Of a DNA stretch of 64,000 nt, positions 17,461 to 26,924 are shown piece by piece. Position 1 is the stretch's first letter. The number at the start of each line of letters is the position of its first letter. Below the pieces are notes generated by a model. The model did no database searches and was not told the origin of the DNA. It saw nothing but the letters and a program-made list of their open reading frames with translations. This stretch comes from CAKZNE01 sp002695025 (GTDB lineage: Bacteria; Bacteroidota; Bacteroidia; Flavobacteriales; Schleiferiaceae). Made by a program: the position numbers and the translations under genes. The DNA is taken from positions 1-64,000 of the forward strand of contig CAJWML010000002.1 in NCBI GenBank assembly GCA_913043285.1, in the 5' to 3' direction.

Positions 17461-18231
17461 CTATTTCACGCCACTTTGGTGGCCGTTAAACTTGCTTAAA
17501 AGTACCTTAAGCTGTTGTTTGATCTCTTTTAACTCTCCTTCCAGCTCGTTCATGCGCTTATGATTTTCTGAAGAGGAACTGGTAAAGGCATTGGTGATCT
17601 TGGCCTCAACCTGCCATATTTCCTTGATCTCATCGGTGGATATCTCAATGTTCTTGAACTCGATATTATCGCTTTTAAGAATGAATTGATCCGCCTTTTT
17701 GCGTGAATGGTATATGCGCTTAACGATAATGTCCTTGTCGTTAACAATCACGCAAATAGTACCTTCGGTTATTTTGTGGATGTCTTCAATCCTTCCGCAA
17801 ATGATCTTATCCGTAGGAAGTATGCTGGGTATCATGCTATTGCCTTCTACCTCAAAAATGCGGTAATCACCTTTTTCAAACCCGGGGATCTTGTACAATT
17901 CCAGGGTTTCCAGGTACTCGTGTGCCCCATGTTTATCCAGGTAGCCCGCCTTGGCTTCTACATTAACCAGCGGTACAAAGTCGCGCTTATAGGACAAGCG
18001 GGCATATTTATTCTTTCCGTAAATAAGCCAGTCGCAGCTTACATCAAATTCCTCGCTTATCTTTTGCAGTACATCTACCGAAACAGAAGCCCTGCCGGAT
18101 TCTATAAGGGAAACAACACTCTGAGTTATACCCAGGTGTTTGGCGAAGTCAACCTGGGAAAGATCGTTTTCTTTACGAACCATTTTTACACGGTCTCTTA
18201 AACTCATATCACCAGTTTTTTGTCGTTCCAT
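17461..18231 (-). CDS. XRE-S24 (LexA/CI-like) transcriptional repressor
   Basis: About 256 residues. An N-terminal helix-turn-helix (QVDFAKHLGITQSVVSLIES) is joined to an S24 peptidase-like domain. A likely self-cleavage site, AKAG, precedes the catalytic Ser in EGNSMIPS; the general-base Lys is in DIIVKRI. The last 35 residues (MNELEGELKEIKQQLKVLL) form a probable coiled coil. ATG 18231 is used; the frame extends to a TTG at 18252 with no support. Such proteins are stress-responsive repressors cleaved on RecA activation, as in LexA and phage CI; no prophage genes are near. Targets unknown. Confidence 0.88.
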   Translation of the reverse strand: MERQKTGDMSLRDRVKMVRKENDLSQVDFAKHLGITQSVVSLIESGRASVSVDVLQKISEEFDVSCDWLIYGKNKYARLSYKRDFVPLVNVEAKAGYLDKHGAHEYLETLELYKIPGFEKGDYRIFEVEGNSMIPSILPTDKIICGRIEDIHKITEGTICVIVNDKDIIVKRIYHSRKKADQFILKSDNIEFKNIEISTDEIKEIWQVEAKITNAFTSSSSENHKRMNELEGELKEIKQQLKVLLSKFNGHQSGVK

Positions 18232-18339
18232 TGGGTCATAACCGGTAAACAAGTAAAAATGTGCATGGGAATTTACACAATCGAATCTCGTGGTTAGCCA
18301 ATCTATGAAAGTTAGACCCCAAATCTATTGGATATTATG

Positions 18340-19137
18340 CTAATATGAAAGTCTTACTTCCTCAGAGAAAGCTTGCAAATACTTAAAACAGGTCTGCATG
18401 CGGCTGCCATACCAGCTAAACAGCGCTCCATCCACAATTTTAACTAACGTCTTATGGATTTGACCTGCCATAAAATGAGCATCTTTTGCGGTAAAACTCC
18501 AGGGCTCAGAACTCAGCAAAACCAGGTCGGGCTTGAGTTGTTGCAGTTCTTCCAGGCTTATTTCAGGGTAACGGCCTTTTCCCGCAGGAGCTATATTTTT
18601 CAAACCACATTCCTGCAGTATATTACCAATAAAGGTGTCCGGCCCGGCCAGCATATAGGGTTCTTTCCATATAAAGTAGGCCACCTTAAGGGGAGGAAGC
18701 GGTTGTAGCTTATTTCTTTCCGCCTGTATTTTTTGATGAATTTCGCAGGATCTTTTTTCCGTGGCCGTCAATTTTCCCACCTTTACTATCATATCCAGGG
18801 CATCGTCCACGGTTTTTACATCACTGATCCATACCGGAAACTCCCTGGCCAGCAACTCCATCTGCTCCTTTATGTTCTCCTCCCGGTTACCAATGATAAG
18901 ATCGGGTTGCAGGGTGCGGATGCGCTCTATCTGCAGGTCTTTGGTACCCCCAATCACGGTTTTTTGTTTCAGCAGATGCTGCGGATGCACGCAGTAGGCC
19001 GTAATACCGGCCAATTGATCCTCCAGGCCCAGGTGGGCCAGTAATTCAGTTTGCGAGGGAACGGTGGATACAATGCGCTGTGGCCTCCGTCCCAGGGGAA
19101 TTACATGACCATGCGGGTCTGTGAGTTCATCAATCAA
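18340..19137 (-). CDS. Helical-backbone metal-receptor domain protein (BtuF/FecB-like)
   Basis: A 265-residue protein with the periplasmic-binding fold of cobalamin and siderophore receptors: PQRIVSTVPSQTELLAHLGL, RIRTLQPDLIIGNREEN, a long linking helix, and PEISLEELQQLKPDLVLLSS. It has no signal peptide, unlike transport receptors, so it is probably cytosolic or uses another start; none is visible. Its start overlaps the end of the cystathionine beta-synthase gene by 4 bases, so they are coupled. Its ligand may be a corrinoid or other metal complex, which is inference. Confidence 0.78.
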   Translation of the reverse strand: MIDELTDPHGHVIPLGRRPQRIVSTVPSQTELLAHLGLEDQLAGITAYCVHPQHLLKQKTVIGGTKDLQIERIRTLQPDLIIGNREENIKEQMELLAREFPVWISDVKTVDDALDMIVKVGKLTATEKRSCEIHQKIQAERNKLQPLPPLKVAYFIWKEPYMLAGPDTFIGNILQECGLKNIAPAGKGRYPEISLEELQQLKPDLVLLSSEPWSFTAKDAHFMAGQIHKTLVKIVDGALFSWYGSRMQTCFKYLQAFSEEVRLSY

Positions 19138-20507
19138 CTCAGGGCACCTATAATATCGTGTTTGGTAATAATATGGTACTGGTCATCATCCAGTTTTACC
19201 AGTACCGCACTCACATCTTTGGAGATATGGCGGGAAACACTCTTTACGTCTTCGCTGGCCTCTACCACGGGAAAAGGCTTATCCATGATCTCGCCCACTG
19301 TTTTCTCGGCATAGGAAGGATCGGAAACCACCATCTGGAACAAGCGGCTGTCATCCAGAGACCCTACAAAGGTATCACCCTCCTCAACGGGCATTTGGGA
19401 TATGTTGTACTGCTGCATTTTCTGGATAGCGTGAGATACCAGTTCGGTATTTTTAGCGGTGATCAGTTTCAGGTCCTTATGCCCTTTGATAAGGTCATAG
19501 GCCGTGGATTTTTCGGTATTCAGGAAACCGCGATCACGCATCCAGTCGTCATTGAATACTTTGCCCACGTAGCGGCTGCCGTGGTCATGAAATAGCACTA
19601 CTACCACATCGTCTTCAGTAAGTTCATGCTTCATCTGGCGGATCAGCTGATAAGCCGAACCGGCAGAATAGCCCAGGAACAGGCCTTCCTTTTTGGCAAG
19701 CTCACGGGTAACCAGCGCACCGTCCTTATCAGTGATCTTCTCAAAATGGTCGATCACGTCAAAATCCACGTTCTTGGGAAGGATATCCTCACCAATACCC
19801 TCGGTGATGTAGGAATAGATCTCTTTTTCGTCAAACTCACCGGTTTCGTGGTACTTTTTAAATACAGAACCATAGGTATCCGCTCCCCATATTTTGATGT
19901 TGGGATTCTTCTCCTTCAGGTATTTACCAACCCCGGAAATGGTTCCCCCGGTGCCTACGCCCACCACAAAATGGGTGATCTTACCTTCGGTTTGTTCCCA
20001 TATTTCAGGACCGGTGGTTTCATAATGAGCCTCGCGATTGGCCAGGTTATCGTATTGATACGGGTAAAAAGAGTTGGGAATCTCACGGTTCAGCCGTTCC
20101 GCTACGGAATAGTAGGAATCCGGATGATCAGGAGCCACGTTGGTAGGGCATACATATATTTCTGCACCCATAGCCCGCAGTATGTCCATCTTTTCCTTGC
20201 TTTGTTTATCGCTGAGGGTGCAGATGAGCTTATACCCCTTTACAATAGCAGCGAGGGCCAGACCCATCCCGGTATTACCGGATGTACACTCAATGATGGT
20301 ACCCCCGGGCTTCAGTTTGCCTTCCTTTTCGGCCTGCTCTACCATACGCAGGGCCATGCGGTCCTTTACGGAGTGGCCGGGGTTGAAGTATTCTACTTTG
20401 GCCAGCACGGTGGCGGGAATGTCTTCAGCAATTTTATTAAGGCGGATCATAGGGGTGTTTCCTATGGTTTCCAGTATGTTATCGTAGATATTCTTGATGG
20501 GTCTCAT
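19134..20507 (-). CDS. Cystathionine beta-synthase (PLP enzyme with CBS pair)
   Basis: A 457-residue fold-type II PLP enzyme that condenses serine (or acetylserine) with homocysteine or sulfide. TIGNTPMIRLNKI and NPGHSVKDRMA carry the PLP Lys (K49); the substrate loop is CTSGNTGMGLA, the phosphate-binding loop GVGTGGTISG, and the C-terminal part of the catalytic domain SAGSAYQ. Residues 335-457 are two CBS modules (ISQMPVEEGD; AEKTVGEIMDKPFPVV). No N-terminal heme motif is present. It precedes the metal-receptor-like gene with overlapping codons. Confidence 0.93.
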   Translation of the reverse strand: MRPIKNIYDNILETIGNTPMIRLNKIAEDIPATVLAKVEYFNPGHSVKDRMALRMVEQAEKEGKLKPGGTIIECTSGNTGMGLALAAIVKGYKLICTLSDKQSKEKMDILRAMGAEIYVCPTNVAPDHPDSYYSVAERLNREIPNSFYPYQYDNLANREAHYETTGPEIWEQTEGKITHFVVGVGTGGTISGVGKYLKEKNPNIKIWGADTYGSVFKKYHETGEFDEKEIYSYITEGIGEDILPKNVDFDVIDHFEKITDKDGALVTRELAKKEGLFLGYSAGSAYQLIRQMKHELTEDDVVVVLFHDHGSRYVGKVFNDDWMRDRGFLNTEKSTAYDLIKGHKDLKLITAKNTELVSHAIQKMQQYNISQMPVEEGDTFVGSLDDSRLFQMVVSDPSYAEKTVGEIMDKPFPVVEASEDVKSVSRHISKDVSAVLVKLDDDQYHIITKHDIIGALS

Positions 20508-20562
20508 TGAAAAGTATCTTTAGTAATCGTATAAATTCTGGCTATTTTAAGGCGCGGCAAAG

Positions 20563-21795
20563 TTAATCAAAGCGAATGGCTTTTACCGGTGAAATACGGG
20601 TTATTAAATAAGAAGGCAGCACCAGGCAGGCCAGGCATACCAACACTGTTCCACCGTTCAGCAACAGCAGGCCTATCCAGTCCAGGTTAACCGATACTTC
20701 ACTTACATAATAGGTGGCAGGGTCCAGTTTTACCAACCCGAATTGCTGTTGCAGCAGGCAGGCACCCACACCGATGAGGTTACCCCAGAAAAGACCACGC
20801 AGGATCAGGTAAAAAGCGTTCCACAGGAATATCTTGCGGATGGACACATTGGGGCTTCCCAAAGCCTTGAGGATGCCAATAAGTTGGGTGCGTTCCAGGA
20901 TGAGGATAAGCAGGGCTATGGAAATATTGATAATGGCCACAATGATCATAATGATGAGGATGATGGCAATGTTGATGTCAAAGAGGTCCAGCCACTGGAA
21001 AAGTTGTTCATTTAACTGGCGGGAGGTAAGCGCATCCAGTTCAAAGGGCAGGAGCGTACGTAGAGAGGAAGCCAGTTCATCGGCCTTTTCCTCATCTTCC
21101 ACAAATATCTCATAGCCCCCCGTTTGGGTACTGTCCCATTTGTTCAGGCGTTGTATGTGCCTGAGGTCGCCCACCACCACCGTATTATCGATCTCCTCAA
21201 AATCAGTCTGGTAAAGGCCGGCTACGTAGAAATAACGCAGGAGGGGAGGTTTGGGAGCCTCGCGCACAAAATAGATGCTCACCTTATCATTAAGTGCAAT
21301 CTGTAGCTTTTTGGCGAGGGCCGTGCTGATGAGGATACTGTCGTTGCGCTGCGCATCCAGCCCGTGCAAGCGGTGGCCCTGTTTCAGGTAGGAGTTGAAA
21401 AGTGACCAGTTAAAGGAGCTGTCCACACCTTTTAATACCGTTCCCTCAAAGAGGTCGCCCTGCTTCAGTATGCCGGCTTTTTTACCAAAAGCCTGTATAT
21501 GGCTCACTTCTTTTAGATTACGCAACTGCCGGTAAAGGCTGTCGTCCAGGCTAACCGGAGTTTGCTCAAGGGTGGGGTTCGGCTGATAATTGATTATTTG
21601 AATATGTCCCCCGAATCCAATTACTTTGTTGCGGATCTCCTTACGAAGTCCGGTACCTGTGGCCATGGCCAGGATCATAATGATCATACCCAGGGCAATA
21701 GCCCAGATGGAAATACGGATCACCGGCCGTGAGATTTTACGGGTGGCGGTGTTACTTTTGAGGATTCGGTTAGCTATAAAAAATTCGAAATTCAA
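20563..21795 (-). CDS. ABC permease, LolC/LolE family
   Basis: About 410 residues with one N-terminal helix (ISIWAIALGMIIMILAMATG), a periplasmic domain, and three C-terminal helices of the FtsX type. Family motif: IRNKVIGFGGHIQI early and ERTQLIGILKALG in the coupling loop. LolC/E proteins extract lipoproteins from the inner membrane together with LolD. TTG at 21795 (LNFEFFIANRIL) is the likely start, because the family usually begins here. A longer frame opens at 21834 but overlaps the divergent NamZ gene by 36 bases. Confidence 0.82.
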   Translation of the reverse strand: MNFEFFIANRILKSNTATRKISRPVIRISIWAIALGMIIMILAMATGTGLRKEIRNKVIGFGGHIQIINYQPNPTLEQTPVSLDDSLYRQLRNLKEVSHIQAFGKKAGILKQGDLFEGTVLKGVDSSFNWSLFNSYLKQGHRLHGLDAQRNDSILISTALAKKLQIALNDKVSIYFVREAPKPPLLRYFYVAGLYQTDFEEIDNTVVVGDLRHIQRLNKWDSTQTGGYEIFVEDEEKADELASSLRTLLPFELDALTSRQLNEQLFQWLDLFDINIAIILIIMIIVAIINISIALLILILERTQLIGILKALGSPNVSIRKIFLWNAFYLILRGLFWGNLIGVGACLLQQQFGLVKLDPATYYVSEVSVNLDWIGLLLLNGGTVLVCLACLVLPSYLITRISPVKAIRFD

Positions 21796-21798
21796 CCT

Positions 21799-23001
21799 AT
21801 GCGTATATCCAATTGGATTGCCAAATATAGACAATTGACAGTGCTGATGTTGCTGTTGCCGGTTATGGTTTTTGGACAGCTCAACAAAGCGGAGAACCTG
21901 CTTACCGGGGCTGAAAGAGCAGGCGCTTACCTTCCCCTGGTGTACACTAAAAAGGTGGCGGTGGTGGCCAACCAGACTTCAGTGGTAAAGGATCAGCACC
22001 TGGTGGATTACCTTTTAAAGAGCAAGGTAAACGTTGTGCGGGTACTGGCCCCGGAGCATGGCTTTCGGGGAACGGCATCAGCAGGAGAACATGTAGCGGA
22101 TGGAAAAGATACCCGGACCGGTTTGCCGATTGTATCCTTATACGGCTCGCACAAAAAACCCACCGCAGCGGACCTGCAAGGTATAGACGTGGTAATTTTT
22201 GACCTCCAGGATGTGGGCGCGCGTTTTTACACCTACATTTCCACCATGACTTACGTTATGGAGGCCTGTGCCGAGAACGGGGTGGAAATGATCATACTGG
22301 ATCGTCCTAACCCGCACGGCTACTATGTGGATGGCCCGGTATTGCAAGAAGGATACGAATCATTTGTAGGGATGCACCATGTTCCGGTCATCCATGGTAT
22401 GACTATGGGTGAGTACGCCCGAATGGTAAATGGAGAAGGCTGGCTGAAGGGTGGCGTAAAGTGCCGGCTTGAAGTGGTTAGCTGCCAGAATTACGATCAC
22501 CTTACGGAGTACATATTACCGGTAAAACCATCTCCCAACCTTCCCAACCAGGCGGCCGTGGCGCTGTATCCTTCCCTATGTTTCTTTGAAGGAACCAATG
22601 TAAGTGTAGGACGTGGAACGGATACACCTTTCCAGGTGATAGGCGCTCCGTATTTCAGGGAAGGGACCACCACATTTATCCCGCGCGGGAACGATGGTGC
22701 CAAAAATCCCAAATATGAGGGTGTGGAATGCAAGGGCTTTGACTTGCGCGAGTTTGCAGAATTCTACGTAGATGGTTTAGGGGAACTATACCTTTTCTGG
22801 CTGGTGGAAGCCTACCAGATGGCCCCGGATAAGGCCGCTTTTTTCACCAGGTTCTTTGATACGCTGGCTGGTACGGACCAGTTGCGTAAACAAATAGAGG
22901 CGGGTAAGAGCATTGAAGAGATCCGCGAGAGCTGGCAGGCGGACCTGGCTGCTTTTAAGGATATACGCAGGAAATACCTCCTGTATCCTGATTTTGAATA
23001 A
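21799..23001 (+). CDS. NamZ-like exo-beta-N-acetylmuramidase (DUF1343)
   Basis: A 400-residue exported protein. The signal peptide ends near VMVFGQ. DUF1343/GH171 features: VAVVANQTSVV, RVLAPEHGFRG with A-GEHV, VVIFDLQDVGARFYTY, ILDRPNP, then PSPNLP and LCFFEGTNVSVGRGTD. The family cleaves terminal N-acetylmuramic acid from peptidoglycan fragments, which fits cell-wall recycling. Complete by length. Its start is only 3 bases from that of the divergent permease, so promoters must lie inside the neighbouring gene, or the true start is the ATG at 21847. Confidence 0.88.
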   Translation: MRISNWIAKYRQLTVLMLLLPVMVFGQLNKAENLLTGAERAGAYLPLVYTKKVAVVANQTSVVKDQHLVDYLLKSKVNVVRVLAPEHGFRGTASAGEHVADGKDTRTGLPIVSLYGSHKKPTAADLQGIDVVIFDLQDVGARFYTYISTMTYVMEACAENGVEMIILDRPNPHGYYVDGPVLQEGYESFVGMHHVPVIHGMTMGEYARMVNGEGWLKGGVKCRLEVVSCQNYDHLTEYILPVKPSPNLPNQAAVALYPSLCFFEGTNVSVGRGTDTPFQVIGAPYFREGTTTFIPRGNDGAKNPKYEGVECKGFDLREFAEFYVDGLGELYLFWLVEAYQMAPDKAAFFTRFFDTLAGTDQLRKQIEAGKSIEEIRESWQADLAAFKDIRRKYLLYPDFE

Positions 23002-23003
23002 AC

Positions 23004-23489
23004 CTACGGTATCCGGTCTTTCATCCGGTTTACCATTTCCATTACGGCCGGGCAGGCTTCGGCATTTTTACGGGTAAGTTCCAGTATCTGGTGCATCTTA
23101 TTGCGATCGGTATGCGGATACTCCCTGCAGGCTTTGGGCCTTACCTCGTACACCGAGCAGTAGTTATCTTCTCCTAAAAAGGGGCAGGGGAGTACCTGGA
23201 GTACAAAATCACCATCTTCATCAACCCGTAAGTATTGGTCTATAAATTCGGCAGGGCGTAATCCAAAGTGTTTAGCCAGGCGGTTGATGTCGGTATCCGT
23301 AAAGAGAGGGCCGGTGGTTTTACAGCAATTGGCACAATTGAGGCAGTTTATCTCCGCAAAAACTTCATCGTGCAACTCATGGAATTGCTCGTCCAGTTGC
23401 CTTGGTTTCAGGCTTTTTAAGCGTTTAAAGAATTTTTGATTTTCCTTGCGTTGGGAGCGCGCCTGCTGGCGAAATTGATGCAGGTCCAT
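23004..23489 (-). CDS. YkgJ family cysteine-cluster protein
   Basis: A 161-residue protein with eight or so conserved Cys that bind a zinc or iron-sulfur centre: NCLNCANCCKTTGPLF near the N-terminus and CPFLGEDNYCSVYEVRPKAC later. The basic N-terminus (QARSQRKENQKFFKRLKSL) is helical. Function of the family is not settled. Its start overlaps the last base of the sugar-transferase gene, so it is the last member of that operon. Confidence 0.85.
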   Translation of the reverse strand: MDLHQFRQQARSQRKENQKFFKRLKSLKPRQLDEQFHELHDEVFAEINCLNCANCCKTTGPLFTDTDINRLAKHFGLRPAEFIDQYLRVDEDGDFVLQVLPCPFLGEDNYCSVYEVRPKACREYPHTDRNKMHQILELTRKNAEACPAVMEMVNRMKDRIP

Positions 23490-24898
23490 TACTTACCGCG
23501 TCCCTGTAGTACGATCAGGATGGTATAGATGAGCACCTTGAGATCGTTAAAGAGGTTCATGTTCTCAATGTAGATCACATCATATTTAAGGCGTTGTACC
23601 ATCTCCTCCACGTTTTCGGCATAGCCGAATTTTACCATACCCCAGCTGGTGATGCCGGGTTTTACCTTGAGAACGTGCTTGTAATGAGGTGCCTTACGCA
23701 TGATCTGCTCAATATAATACTGGCGTTCCGGGCGGGGGCCTACGATAGACATCTGGCCCAGGATAACATTGACGAACTGGGGTAATTCGTCCAGGCGGTA
23801 TTTGCGCATAAAGCGCCCCCAGTTGGTAATACGCTCATCATTTTCACTGCTCAGTTGCGGGCCGTCCTTTTCAGCATCCTGCACCATAGAACGGAATTTG
23901 ATCATGTCAAAACTACGTCCGCCATGCCCCATACGGCTTTGCCGGAAGAAAATAGGCCCGGGGCTGGACATGCGTACCATGATAGCGGTAAAAAGGAATA
24001 AGGGAGAGAGAATAATGAGGACCACTGCAGATACCATAATGTCCATGAAACGTTTCACCACCTTTTGCCACAGGGGCATAAGTTCATGGCGAATCTCAAT
24101 AAGCGGGGCTCCCAGGGAACCCAGCCGTACTTTCCCCGAAATAATGTCGTAGGTATCCGGAATCATCTTAATAGTAACGTTGGTATCCTCCAAAATATTG
24201 ATGATCTCCTCTAATTTTTCGTGTTCCGAAGATTCTATCGCAATAATCACTTCTTCAATTCGTTCACGCTCAATTATTTGGGGTAGCTCGGTGTGCGTGC
24301 CTAAATGTTCAAGATTTTTTTCTACCAGGAAGCGGATGTTGTTGTGAACGCTCACAAAACCCACAAAGCGATTGCCGTTACTCTTGCCCGGGGCCATGTC
24401 CGTGTACAATTCCACCGCATTGTCATTGCTACCGATGAGAATGGTATTGAACCATATTTTTCCTTTCTTGATGCGGATGGACGTACGGGTGCTGATGAGG
24501 AAACGGAAGAGGGCTGTAATGATGAACTGGGAGGAAAAATAAACCAGGAAGCCCCGGTAATAATCGGTGTAGTTGGAAACCCAATCGTCCAGGATGAGCG
24601 CAAAAAAGATGAAGATGCTGCCCAGCAGGCTGGCGTTGAAGGTGTAGATGAGTTCCTTGAGCCGCGATCTGCGGTAAATATCGCGGTAAAAACCCGTGAT
24701 CCAGTATACGGTGATCCAGAAAAAGGCTATGAGCACCAGGCCCAGGTAATAATTATCACTGAAGGTAAGCTCCGAGCCTTCAAAACGCTCTTTTTCAATC
24801 ACTATCCTGCGGAAAGTGTAGAGGGCCGTATAGCTGAGACCGGCCGCAATGATATCCCAAAAAATGTACTTTAATCGCTGTAAGTAGTCGTTTTTCAT
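23489..24898 (-). CDS. Polyprenyl-phosphate sugar-1-phosphate transferase (WbaP/WcaJ type)
   Basis: A 469-residue membrane enzyme that starts a surface polysaccharide or glycan by moving a sugar-1-phosphate to undecaprenyl phosphate. Four or five N-terminal helices (residues 15-130), a Rossmann-like CoA-binding-type central domain (IWFNTILIGSNDNAVELY), one further helix (MVSAVVLIILSPLFLFTAI), and the catalytic PF02397 block: GPIFFRQSRMGHGGRSFDMI, KFRSM, KYRLDELPQ, GQMSIVGPRPE and KPGITSWGMV. Complete. The next genes upstream encode a lipoprotein and a Gfo/Idh oxidoreductase with 3-base gaps. Confidence 0.93.
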   Translation of the reverse strand: MKNDYLQRLKYIFWDIIAAGLSYTALYTFRRIVIEKERFEGSELTFSDNYYLGLVLIAFFWITVYWITGFYRDIYRRSRLKELIYTFNASLLGSIFIFFALILDDWVSNYTDYYRGFLVYFSSQFIITALFRFLISTRTSIRIKKGKIWFNTILIGSNDNAVELYTDMAPGKSNGNRFVGFVSVHNNIRFLVEKNLEHLGTHTELPQIIERERIEEVIIAIESSEHEKLEEIINILEDTNVTIKMIPDTYDIISGKVRLGSLGAPLIEIRHELMPLWQKVVKRFMDIMVSAVVLIILSPLFLFTAIMVRMSSPGPIFFRQSRMGHGGRSFDMIKFRSMVQDAEKDGPQLSSENDERITNWGRFMRKYRLDELPQFVNVILGQMSIVGPRPERQYYIEQIMRKAPHYKHVLKVKPGITSWGMVKFGYAENVEEMVQRLKYDVIYIENMNLFNDLKVLIYTILIVLQGRGK

Positions 24899-24901
24899 AC
24901 G

Positions 24902-25792
24902 CTAGTACACGATTTTGAGATTATCCAATAGTATTTTATGAGGTGCTTCGCTGTCGGTTTCCTGACCGGCTATAAGGATCTGAAAACCGATGGCATCGGA
25001 GTATGCTGTAAGCTCCGTAACCAGGTTCACGTAGATCTTTTTCCATTCATCATTGGGCAGTAGAACCAGGGTGCTGGCCCTTTGGGTGATCCCCCCGGGA
25101 TAATTAGCCACCACACCCACTACCATAGGCACTTCCGTTTTATACGTCATCTCCAGATACACACTTATACCGTAGGTAGGAAGGGAATAGGCTTCGGAAG
25201 ATTCGAGTTCGAAAAAGTTCCGTTCGCCCTCCAAAACTATTTTTCCTGCCCTGCCGTTATTTTCGGCTTGTTCAGGGTTTACGAAAATTTCACCCGGATC
25301 GTTGGTTTTGATGACCGAAGTATCGCTTCGGTTGGTGGCCGTAAGGTTGAGGCCATTCTCATCAAAGGTCTCCACCTGCAGGATGGTGGCGCTACTGGCA
25401 TAGCGGGTATAAGGGCTATCGAGTTCAAGGGTATCCAGCTCGGTAAGGTCCAGTGTTTCGCGTAGCACCTGGTAGGGCGTATAAATGGCGCGGGTAGCCC
25501 CGATCCCGTTCATGGTGATACCGGGATAAACTTCTACCAAGGTGGGCCCGCTATTGGGTACAGGTACGGTTGCCGGCAGCTCAAATACGCCTACAGCCTT
25601 GCCATTGGCGTAAATCCATGCGGTGGTTATTGCACTATGTGCAGAACCCTGGGTGGGGTAAAAAGTGGAATCTACCTGTATGGAGGGGATATGCAGGTAA
25701 GCAGGAGTAGTGGCCTCGAAACTTTCGCGGCTACAGGATACTATTAAAAGTAAAGAAGCAGCCAGGGCTGCAAAGCGTAGTCTTTTGGCCAT
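24902..25792 (-). CDS. Lipoprotein with predicted beta-sandwich domain
   Basis: A 296-residue lipoprotein; the signal peptide carries a LIVSC lipobox. The mature part is nearly all beta strands, and the C-terminal 130 residues (VLEGERNFFELES... KILLDNLKIVY) look like a carbohydrate-binding type sandwich, but no motif proves that. Lies three bases from the genes on both sides, so it belongs to the sugar-transferase operon. Role in surface glycan or attachment is guessed from context. Confidence 0.65.
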   Translation of the reverse strand: MAKRLRFAALAASLLLIVSCSRESFEATTPAYLHIPSIQVDSTFYPTQGSAHSAITTAWIYANGKAVGVFELPATVPVPNSGPTLVEVYPGITMNGIGATRAIYTPYQVLRETLDLTELDTLELDSPYTRYASSATILQVETFDENGLNLTATNRSDTSVIKTNDPGEIFVNPEQAENNGRAGKIVLEGERNFFELESSEAYSLPTYGISVYLEMTYKTEVPMVVGVVANYPGGITQRASTLVLLPNDEWKKIYVNLVTELTAYSDAIGFQILIAGQETDSEAPHKILLDNLKIVY

Positions 25793-25795
25793 ATT

Positions 25796-26782
25796 TCAGG
25801 CAATCACATTGAGATTGAGGTTGATCTTTTCCAGCACCTGTCGTGCTACATCCAAAGCACGATACCCGTCTTCAAGAGTAACGTACACGGGGGTGTTTTT
25901 ATTGATTGCTTCACCAAAAGTTCTCAATTCTTCTTGTATTGCGTTGGTTTTGAGGCTCTCTGGCTTCTCAAAATAGATCTGTTTTTTCTTTCCGTTGCCC
26001 AAATCCATTACCATGGCGTAGGGATTTTCTTCGTCTACAAGGTTTTGCATGCGAATAACTTCACTTTCCTTTTCCAGGAAATCAACGGTAATGTAAGCGT
26101 CCCTTTGGAAGATGCGGGTCTTGCGCATATTCTTCATGGAAATACGGCTGGCGGTAAGGTTGGCCACGCAACCGTTATCGAATTCAATACGGGCATTGGC
26201 AATATCAGGGGTATCACTGACCACGGCTACGCCACTGGCGCTGATCTTTTTGATGTTGGAAGGTACTACGCTGAGTACAATATCAATATCGTGGATCATA
26301 AGGTCCAGCACCACCGGTACATCCGTTCCGCGGGGGTTGAATTCAGCCAGGCGGTGGGTTTCAATGAACATGGGCCCCTGTATGTAGTTGCGTGCGGCCA
26401 GGAATGCCGGATTAAATCGTTCTACATGCCCTACCTGGGCCTTAACGCCTGCTTCTTCACTGAGCTTTATAAGTTTACGGGCCTGCTCGGGGGTTTCGGT
26501 AATGGGCTTTTCTATAAAAACGTGACGGGAGGCACGGAGGCTCTGCACTGCGCAGTCGTAATGGTTGAGGGTAGGGGTTACAATGTCTACCACATCCACG
26601 GCACGGATGAGTTTCTCTATGGTATCGTAATGGGGGATATCAAATTCCTGCGATACTTTTTCGGCCACAGCGGGGTCCGGATCGTAAAATCCTTTTAACT
26701 CGTACAGGTCTGGTAATTGCCGGATGCATTTCAAATGGATCTTGCCCAGATGGCCTGCTCCCAAAACACCAATTTTTAACAT
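25796..26782 (-). CDS. Gfo/Idh/MocA family oxidoreductase
   Basis: A 328-residue NAD(P)-dependent enzyme and first gene of the operon. The Rossmann motif GVLGAGHLGKIH is at the N-terminus; VDIVTPTLNHYD and HVFIEKPITETPEQA (EKP motif, with the catalytic Lys) follow; the C-terminal alpha/beta domain contains GTDVPVVLDLMIHDIDIVLS with the conserved D-x-x-x-H-D. Substrate is probably a sugar or sugar nucleotide, in view of the sugar transferase downstream. Complete. Confidence 0.9.
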   Translation of the reverse strand: MLKIGVLGAGHLGKIHLKCIRQLPDLYELKGFYDPDPAVAEKVSQEFDIPHYDTIEKLIRAVDVVDIVTPTLNHYDCAVQSLRASRHVFIEKPITETPEQARKLIKLSEEAGVKAQVGHVERFNPAFLAARNYIQGPMFIETHRLAEFNPRGTDVPVVLDLMIHDIDIVLSVVPSNIKKISASGVAVVSDTPDIANARIEFDNGCVANLTASRISMKNMRKTRIFQRDAYITVDFLEKESEVIRMQNLVDEENPYAMVMDLGNGKKKQIYFEKPESLKTNAIQEELRTFGEAINKNTPVYVTLEDGYRALDVARQVLEKINLNLNVIA

Positions 26783-26924
26783 ACAATGGGCTTTGCGCGC
26801 AAAGGTAAACGTTTTGTGAAGAGCGCATCTTTATTTCGGCACGGGCTATTCACAGTTTATTGTTATTTATTTAAATTAAGGGGGTGGCAGATTACCGCAA
26901 GGGAGTTGCAAATTAGCCGAAGCT

